From the NCBI GenBank assembly GCA_028752905.1, contig JAQNBH010000004.1:33549189-33613188 (forward strand): 64,000 nt of DNA. Direction: 5' to 3'. A program made the translations under genes and the position numbers. Below the pieces are notes generated by a model. That model had not been told where the DNA came from and did not search any database. It saw nothing but the letters and a program-made list of their open reading frames with translations. Numbering within the stretch: position 1 is the first letter of the stretch; each line of letters begins with the position of its first letter. Shown one piece after another: positions 56,470 to 64,000 of this stretch. This stretch comes from Cladorhizidae sp. MBARI D1340-BT2 (taxonomy: Eukaryota; Porifera; Demospongiae; Poecilosclerida; Cladorhizidae).

Positions 56470-58555
56470 GGTCTCAGGCCTGACTGGCTGCAGAGCATCC
56501 CTGCAAAGATCAAACTATAAATATAATTTAAAATAGAGCTAGATAGAATTTATAAATAGAGCTAGAACTCATGACCTCAGACTATCAACACATAGGACAA
56601 TCATGATATCATCTCACACTCTTAGATAAATCCTGTAGGGACCTACAGTAACTCTACTACTGTCGCACTGCTAACAAAACCATAAGCTGTGTGAAAGCCT
56701 GGCTGCAATGTATTGAAACCCCTCTGCAGTCCAGGATTAGTCAGCCTCATCCTATCTTCATATTCTGCTACTTGACTGTTGTTTTAATGTAAGCTACTTA
56801 AGATCTAAAACTCTTTTGTCAAGCTTGGGGTTTAGCTAGAAGAAGTTAGGGAGAGACTCTGGTGGCAGCAAATTACTAAGGTTGGTATCTGTTATGTCTC
56901 TTGTGGTTGGAAACTCTTAACAACCAACTGATCACTTTATGTGGTGTGTGGGAATGATACACAGAAAAATTGTGCTCAATTAAGAGATGGATCAGTCCTT
57001 GCAATGCACAGGAGTGTTGGAAGTCTTCTGGTATAGGATTGTTTGAATGAACATGGTACTATTCGCAAGTTGTGTGTGGGAATAAACAAGAATTGATACA
57101 AGATTTGATAATGGTTTTACTACCTTCATGAAGAATTCAAGGCATGCTCAAGTATATTCAGAACAAAAATTGGCTAAACACATTATTTACAACACTGTCA
57201 AAATGAGTTTTAGCTGAGATTATTTGGTTGCCATTTTAAAAGAGGAGTCAAATCAATAATTATGCTACACGTATATATAACAAGTTAGTTCCTACAATAA
57301 TTATTACATGAGTTGCCATTTATACAGTATTATCTAGATGCTATCTTCCCTCCACAAGTATTCTGTGTGTTTTATGAATCTCACCACATATTACTGAAGT
57401 TAATTCATAACCTAACATCCCATATTGTATTCTACATAATGCATCTAATTTTCAACAGAAATAATGAAAATGATATATATATTTTTTCTGCTTGACATGA
57501 TTATTATTGGTCTCAACAAACTCTTAGCTACATTGTAGATTAAGTTGAAATTGAATCTTGACATTTGATTTCCTTCATGGGAAATATAACACTTAATCTC
57601 ATTACTCCTGATGAGATTAGATCATCTATCCACAATATCGAGAGAGAATTTCAAGTTGTTTAACGCAAAGGTCACATAATTATTATTGTTCATTTCATTT
57701 CTATATTGTTATTATCCTATCATGATTATTATATGATAGAGGACAGGGAGGGGTCTCCCTTTATGGCTTGACCATGAGGTCGTTGATACAGAAAATCTAG
57801 TTAGGGCACAATTCACCCTCAGCAATATCTGACCTTTGCTCTTAATCGACCCTCTTCCTCCCCCTTATCCAGTACACACCAGAGAGAATTCTCCTTGCCA
57901 GGCCTGTAAAATGACTGTGATGTTGAAGGGTTTTCTTGTTTGATGTTCCATCTGTCAGGATTCCAACAGATTGCTAGTCCAAGTGGAATCAAGACAACGA
58001 AAGAACAAACTCAATAGATGTGGCTAATGTGGTGTAATGTGAATGATGTAATGATTTGTTAAATAAGACTGACACACCCATCAGGTGAGCCAGTCAGGTG
58101 ATTTATGAGTAGAGACTTTTTGACTAACTTTGCTTAGAGTTGTTGAGTTGGATGTTTTTGATTCGTGCTCTTGTGAATTGAATAAAGCTTTTAACTTTAT
58201 CACACTTGTCTAGCAAAGATAGCTAGAAGGACCCAACAGAAAAGCAAGGGCGCGACACCATCATGCTAAACAAATGTCAGATGTCTTTAGCCTGTTCATT
58301 TAAACAGAGTCCATCATGATCTGTACGGTGGTGAAGCCCTAAAGGTACACATGAACAGCTTCAACAGCAAACTTGATGACGACAAGCACCTGCCCTCAGT
58401 AGTAGCCATTCATGATTGTTATGTGTTGATAGTCTGAGGTTATGAGTTTCTAGCTCTATTTATCAATTCTATCTAGCTCTATTTATAAATTCTATTTATA
58501 GTTTGATCTTACAGGGCTGCGCAGCCAGTCAGGGATGAGGCCTGACATTGGTCTC
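56470..58555. repeat. Long inverted repeat flanking 1.8 kb
   Basis: Arm 56470-56605 (CTGACTGGCTGCAG... GATCAAACTATAAATA... CTCAGACTATCAACACATA) is the reverse complement of 58415-58555 with scattered differences. Between the arms no coding region is recognised; AATAAAGC at 58182 and a TGGTGGCAGC at 56869 are isolated. It may be a foldback-like or long-TIR non-autonomous element, or two inverted copies of one repeat. Confidence 0.75.
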
Positions 58556-58835
58556 CTCTGAAGTTTACATGAACAGATACAGAAATACTTAAGAAGGTTT
58601 ACAGAAGCTTCAAGAATTCTTTAAAGGGAATAATTTTGTATAAGTCTCGGATGATCCTTATATCAACAGCACAGAACTTTGAAGGTTTTACAATTTCTCG
58701 GGGTGATTTCAGGACGGAGAGGTGTGTGGAGTTCAGGGTGCTCAAGGCTCTTCATTGTGATCCATATAGCAGTTGCACTTGTAGCTTAGGGTAGGTAGTA
58801 GGTATTTTGCTGGCACCTCTTGTGGATTACTTTTC
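58556..58835. other. Non-coding stretch
   Basis: No domain recognised on either strand. Confidence 0.35.
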
Positions 58836-58839
58836 TTTT

Positions 58840-60400
58840 GTAACGTGCCAGTGGCTAGGCCAGCTAACACTCCCCGACATCACTGTAGCATTGTTTGCAT
58901 TGGCAAAACCAAGAAGAAGTGATTCAAGTTTTGTATATAAGGTCAAGAACATTCTGATTAAAACGCCTTTCAGTCACTTCAAAATACATATGACGGTACC
59001 TTTCTTTTAGATTTGTGGACTTGCTTGCACCATCATCAAATCATTTGGGCATCTTCCTTATTTGTGGAAGAGTTGGCGCTGCTGTGAAGTCCTTGGAATC
59101 ATAAAGGACCTGATCATAAAATGAATCAAACTTTTCCTCACTTCTCAGGGATTGCATATAAGAAACAAGGCATTTAGCTCCCTTTATAACCTCTTGAACT
59201 GTAATGTCTTGTGCCTGAAAATTGGTTGAGAATTGATCAGATGCTGAAAATACCAGATAAGCTAGTTCGAGGCCATAATAGTAATCTAAATTATCCATTT
59301 TGGTTGCCATTCCACTTGCTTTTGCAGCATATTCATCGTGCCCCTGACTGATCTCCTCCAAAGCATTTTTAAGGTTCTTTAAAATGCTTGCTATGGATGC
59401 ATCTCACAGTATGTAGGGCAGAACATTCTTAATTTAGGAAATAGTTGACCAGTGTTAATTGTTACCTCCCTTCTAAATTTTCAAACAAGGTATGCTGTTT
59501 TTATGAGACATTTTAATAAGCGGGGTTAATTCAAACACAAAATTCATAGCATCTCTCACTATATCACAGGTTTTAGTTACATCCTTCACACATAGATTGA
59601 GGTTGTGAGCCAGACAATGAACGTAGAGTGCCTTTGGTTCTTCCTTCTTAACTAAAGCTTGAACTCCATTCCTGATTCCACTCATATTGGCAGCACCATC
59701 AAATGCTTGACCCCGATATTTACTTATGTGCAATGAGCTCCGCAACAAGACATCGTTTATTAAAGAAAATATAGTCATTGCTTTAGTATCAGGAAGTTGA
59801 ATAAGGCCTAGGGTAGTCTCATGAATGTTGTAGTAATGATCTACCCAACAAATTGATAATGCCATTTGTTCATCACCAGCTATGCCTGATGCTTCATCAA
59901 CTATTATTGAAAACCAAGAAGGCATTGATTTCAGTCAAAATTTTTCAAAGAACAGAGAGACCCATGATTGTAAATACTATCTCTGGGGAAATATAATTAT
60001 TCTCTCTGTCGTAGCCAGGGCTTAGCCTGTAGTAATAGTAATTGATACAGATTACCGCTGAAAGTCTCCATATCTTCCTTGTGCCCATGAAGCGGTAAAC
60101 CCTGATGAGAACACAGCGGAGAAGCTTTATGAGCATGCATCTTTGATGGCTTTGGTCAGTGCTCCGTTAGTCAATGAGCTGAACATCTATATCTAGACCA
60201 TGAGAGTTTGTTGCAACTTTTAGAGTAGCTTCCTTGTGAAAGCTACTGGCTTCATGTTCACGAATTTTCTGTAGTGCTTTCTTCCAATTTGAAAAGCCGA
60301 GATGAGTGAATGCAGATTGGCTATGTTTTGGAAAGCTGAGAAGGCCTTGATTGTCAGCACAACGACAAGTGGCACAATATACTTTGTACTGTGATGTGCA
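58840..60400 (-). pseudogene. hAT (ZMYM1-like) transposase remnant
   Basis: Minus strand in order: CRCADNQGLLSFPKHSQSAF and GFSNWKKALQKIREHEASSF (60370-60230, TTF-type finger); RQGLPLHGHKEDMETFSGN (about 60100-60050, split by frame changes); the open part 59925-59473 (FSIIVDEASGIAGDEQMALS, YRGQAFDGAANMSGIRNG, YVHCLAHNLNLCV); 59361-59041 with the helical region; and ERYRHMYFEV, ESLLLGFANANN to about 58840. The dimerisation domain is lost. A hAT-like end (TCTACGCCCATG, ends 61124) lies on the 5' side. The remaining breaks rule out function. Confidence 0.8.
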
Positions 60401-61079
60401 TACAGTTATCCAAGGATGGATTTTGTTCCAATTGGTTTGTATCTTTCTTGAATTATTTCATGATCCTTAGTGACAGTGCAATAGGAAAAGCTTGTTTTAG
60501 AATCACTTACACTGGATGGTTGATATGGAGTGCACAGATCAGAGCAACGTTAGCACTGGCAGGTACTGCTGGAAGTAGATGAAAGGTCACCTGCTTCATC
60601 ATCGGGTATCACAGCTGAAGTAGATGGGCATTTCATCCTCCACTATACACGATATATAATCTCAAATTAGAGACACTTACAGTACACTGATTAAGCCAGT
60701 TATCCTACCTGTTCCTGATCATTTGTTTGATCCTGATCAGCTTAAGAAACTTTGAAGCAGTGTCCAATCTTCTTCTGAGCCATCAATGTTGGACCATTCT
60801 TATACTGGTACCTTGCAGATAATTGGTTGGACAATACACCTCTGATAGCTGGCCATGTGCTTAAACTGAGCACATGACTGTCAGCTTTGCACCTAGCATC
60901 TAGGACTTATTCACACCTGCTTTGATCACATGGCAATCCCATAAATGTAGTTTGCACATACATCATGCTAAATTTACATTTTGCTTTGTATTAATTCACA
61001 CCTTGATATATCCAATCATGAATGTGTGAACCTTTCTTGGTTTATAAGGGAGGAGTTTGACACTTGGCTGAATATAAGG

Positions 61080-61124
61080 GGGGGGGGGGGGGGGGCCTTA
61101 CCTTTTGCTGAATCTACGCCCATG
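61080..61124 (-). repeat. Poly-G tract and hAT-like terminal end
   Basis: A G-run (about 61079-61095) lies 28 bp inside a terminus reading CATGGGCGTAGATTCAGC on the minus strand. Probably the 5' end of the hAT at 58840-60400. The other end is not identified. Confidence 0.55.
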
Positions 61125-61126
61125 AC

Positions 61127-61460
61127 TTGTATGCAGACCTTTTAGTGCTGGACAAGAGTAAGAGGAAGTCTGAAAGCACTGCAGGTGCAAGGAGATTAGT
61201 AGGCTTTGCTTTGCTGGTGGTGGTGGCTGCTGAGGTAGTGGCTGCAGTAATTGCATGCCGGGTGTTTACATTTGTAGAAGCATATATCAGCAATCAAGTC
61301 AGATATAAAATCACTGCAAACACACTGAGCAAATAAACATCACTTCTATGAACAGAATTAAACATTGGCTAGCATATTTTAGAGCCTATTGAAAGGATAC
61401 AGTCTCATGAACATGTTACATCTACAAGAGAAAATCAAGAAACTACACTCAAGAGTTGAG
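61127..61460 (+). pseudogene. Membrane and stalk fragment of the fibrinogen-related gene, copy D1
   Basis: 61161-61290 encodes KSESTAGARRLVGFALLVVV... up to VFTFVEA, close to residues 206-243 of the intact protein. The frame ends at 61336. Then 61390-61460 matches the coiled-coil stalk DNA of copy C (50725-50825). A large (TAA)n tract cuts it off at 61480. No start region or ectodomain. Confidence 0.75.
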
Positions 61461-61477
61461 TTGAGTGATGATAATTA

Positions 61478-61503
61478 TGAGTAATAATAATAATAATATA
61501 ATA

Positions 61504-61581
<78 letters not shown>

Positions 61582-61765
61582 CAACAACAACAACAACAAC
61601 AACAATAATAACAACAACAATAACAGTGATAATAATAATAACAACAATAATAACAATAATAACAACAACAATAATAATAATAACAACAACAACAACAACA
61701 ACAATAATAACAATAATAATAATAACAACAATAATATAACAACAACAACAACAACAACAACTCAA
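61478..61765 (+). repeat. Microsatellite (TAA)n/(CAA)n, about 290 bp
   Basis: Nearly pure TAA and CAA triplets in blocks. Long open frames here (poly-Leu, poly-Tyr on the minus strand) are artefacts of the repeat. Confidence 0.98.
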
Positions 61766-61785
61766 TGTAGATGACAAGCACGCTC

Positions 61786-62518
61786 ACTCATTAATGCATG
61801 GTCACTTGCTTTAAAATAGGGTGGGCTTATGTAAAACAGGAACGTTCATAACAGTGTGGAGAAAGATTGAGAAAACATTAGCAGATTCTAGAAAACTGGG
61901 CTGTAATGGTGAAAACTGGCTGCATGGCTAATAGAATGCTCAACACGCTATATCCAAGGAGGTGGGATACACAATTTTTGTCATGATGATACCAAAACTA
62001 TTATCAAACCTTGGTAAGTTAAACACACATCTTGCTTTTCTCTACAGACAGGTTTGACAGTTGGCATATATATATAGGAAGGATAACTGATGCATATAGT
62101 CCATACAAGGAGAGCTGTGCTGATAATGGAGACCACACTGAACACACTAAACAGCTGAACCACATCATTTGGTCTAAAGACTAACAAACTAACATTCTTC
62201 TACATGTTATGGTTGAAAATATCCATTCCCACTCCACAAAATACACTTGCATACACTCATGAATTTCTATATACTGACTTACCAAAACTAACCTTCATAA
62301 CTAGTTCCTTCATCTACAAACCTCTTATCTGCAGAACTTTTATTGATAGGCAAGAGAGTAATAACTGCAAGAACAAGGAGATTAGTAGACTGGGCTTTGC
62401 TGGTGGTGGTGGCTGCTGTGGTAGTGGCTGCAGTAATTGCATGCCTGGTGTTGACATTTGTAGAAGTATCAGCAATTAAGTCAGTTATGAAATCACTGCA
62501 GTGACACACACACCAAAC

Positions 62519-62550
<32 letters not shown>

Positions 62551-64000
62551 TAAACATAATCTCTAACAAACAGAAATCAAGTATTTATTAGCATGTGGTA
62601 CAGCCTAAATATGGTGTTTAAAGCCATCCCATCCTCAGGTTTTAACCACACCTTTATGAACTTGCTCCTTCTAAGAAATGAGAACAACACTCAAGAATTG
62701 ATTTATAGTTCTGGACATTCCATCTGCTTCCTGTCCTATAATTCTCCTGTTCAGGCTACTACTAGATTAGGTCCTCCAATGCCTCGGCTCTCCATGTGTA
62801 CTTTACATGACCAGGTGATGTGGTAATACCACTGGAGGGTGGATGAGAGTGGCTGAACTGGACATGAGATAACATTACCCAGATTACCCGATACAAAGGA
62901 CTTCAGAAAAATCAGTTTACTTTCCTTCAAATTGGGGTGGGAAGAAGTTGGCGAAATACCCTAGGCACCCAAGTCTCAACCCTTCATGATACAGCTTGCT
63001 GAGATATGGAAACAAGTACACAGACATTATTTCATTGATTATCAAAATATTTATAGACGAATTTCAACTTGATTGTCTAATAATATGTCATTGATTGTTG
63101 CTTTTTTATGAATATTATTTGGAAGGAGGAAATAATTTTTCCTATATGTTTCCCACCTGACCCTGAGATTATGGTGCTCTAGTTAGGGCCACAACCGATC
63201 TTGGTGGAGTGATGGAGAAATTGCTATTGAGGCAATTCAGCTTTATATTCAATAAATTAGAAATTTTAATGTGTTAACAAGTTAGTACCAACTAAGTAAA
63301 TATTGAAATGAGCTGTGATGCATACCCTAACATTTCAGATGCTTCTTGTTCTCACAAATATTGTGTTATATCTCACCACATTGTATTACAAAAGTTAATA
63401 CATCCCATACTTGGTAAATATTCACATTGCGGATATGAACTATATAAATGTGTTAAATTGTTGCTGTTGTTATTATTATTATTATATTTTTATTACTATT
63501 TGCTTGTGGAAAGTGGATGTGGGATGGACTCTGCTATTATGGTTTTTCACCTTGATTCTGGGAGCTTCAGAACATATAGTTATGGGGGCACAACCCACCT
63601 TCAGCTCAAGTAGGTTGTGTATAAATATAACTTGCCATGAATACTGATAATGCTGATGCAATGGGGAATCTATAAGACATGTTTTTGCAATTAACTAGGT
63701 ACAATTTTGATTACCAACCCACCATACTTTTCCAGATTCATTTGGTGAACTATAAACTCCACCGAACTCACAGAGAACATAAATTAGAACCAACATCTAC
63801 TCAAATCACCAGACAAAACATGACTCTTTCTAGCTAAGTCGCTGAGACAGTTTATGAATTCCTTTATTGCCATGCCTTAGCTCTATCTAGCAAAATAATC
63901 TAGCTATATAGCTACACATTAAAATATTCATGTTCAAAAACCGATCATAATAATAGACATCATGATCAAGAAGCTTTATTAGGCTCAGGCAAAGCTTCTA
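61786..64000 (+). repeat. Fibrinogen-related gene unit, degenerate copy D
   Basis: 61790-62180 matches copies A and B; 62330-62505 matches the membrane-helix exon of copy C; (CA)n at 62508-62550; 62690-62870 is the ectodomain start; 63210-63275 the C-terminal end; 63270-64000 the downstream flank shared with A and C. It runs off the window end. Confidence 0.75.
62370..63255 (+). pseudogene. Transmembrane fibrinogen-related protein pseudogene, copy D2
   Basis: A segment encoding RRLVDWALLVVVAAVVVAAV and IACLVLTFVEV (62373-62465) stops at TGA 62501-62503. Further on, GGCTACTACTAGATTAGG (62753) is the GYYW-IR motif with a TAG where Trp stands, followed by a decayed GGWMRVAELDM stretch (62840-62865). 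63225-63255 encodes the last residues (IAIEAIQLYIQ) ending, as in copy C, CAATAA. Most of the domain between is missing. Confidence 0.75.

Noticed and set aside
57953..58239. Possible solo LTR (TGTCAGG...CCCAACA with AATAAAGC inside)
   Set aside because: No flanking duplication (CCATC against GAAAA), no recognisable primer site after it, and no second copy in the window.
58785..61129. ACTTG at both sides of the 59-61 kb hAT as a 5-bp duplication
   Set aside because: The left ACTTG (58787) is not followed by a hAT-like end, so the match is probably chance.
61435..61787. Long poly-Leu and poly-Tyr/Cys open frames on the minus strand
   Set aside because: They are translations of a pure TAA/CAA microsatellite.
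1..64000. CRISPR arrays, operons, rRNA, bacterial features
   Set aside because: No regularly spaced repeats with unique spacers were found, and intron-bearing coding sequence and animal transposons show eukaryotic nuclear DNA.

Overview
This is eukaryotic DNA, most likely from an invertebrate and best matched to a demosponge of the Amphimedon type. It has very short introns (41-328 bp in the one clear multi-exon transposase gene), AT-rich spacers, many microsatellites, no operon-like packing, and a family of single-pass membrane proteins with a divergent fibrinogen-related ectodomain. That protein style is one I recall from sponges and cnidarians. The species is an inference.

Most of the window is transposable-element DNA. 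From the left: a decayed piggyBac element (26-1943); a degenerate copy of the fibrinogen-related gene unit (copy A, 1946-4830); and a Ty3/gypsy LTR retrotransposon on the minus strand (5026-11920). The retrotransposon has both LTRs, a tRNA-Leu primer-binding site, a polypurine tract and integrase placed before reverse transcriptase. A hAT element (9719-11308) sits inside its gag. From 13053 to 22170 five elements are stacked: a gypsy remnant is split by a solo-LTR-like element, which is split by piggyBac B, which is split by an intact-looking Ginger-type DNA transposon (13729-19560), which carries piggyBac C. Every junction shows its target-site duplication. The Ginger copy encodes, over ten predicted exons, an unbroken 939-residue protein with a zinc-binding N-domain, DDE integrase core, cysteine-rich motif, Ulp1/SENP-like protease and PHD finger.

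The right part (25-64 kb) holds host-like sequence mixed with more elements. Two related genes for type II membrane stalk proteins (25239-25925 and 40846-41621) are each broken differently. Four copies of the fibrinogen-related unit occur (A 1946-4830, B 27580-29290, C 49160-52050, D 61130-64000). Only copy C keeps a full frame (541 aa, 49955-51580). The 3' exons of a type I membrane protein lie at 34825-36506. Elements here include a 2.6-kb terminal-inverted-repeat transposon (31331-33957), endonuclease-type non-LTR retrotransposon 3' ends (about 39.0-40.65 kb, 42.3 kb, 52.9-54.1 kb), a 3.1-kb hAT (43876-46971), two more hAT remnants (55.7-56.3 and 58.8-60.4 kb), a minisatellite (54845-55095) and a long inverted repeat (56470/58555).

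The likely functional host products are membrane proteins: the copy C protein and the type I protein. Everything else is element-encoded or broken. No rRNA, tRNA, CRISPR or prokaryotic feature was found.
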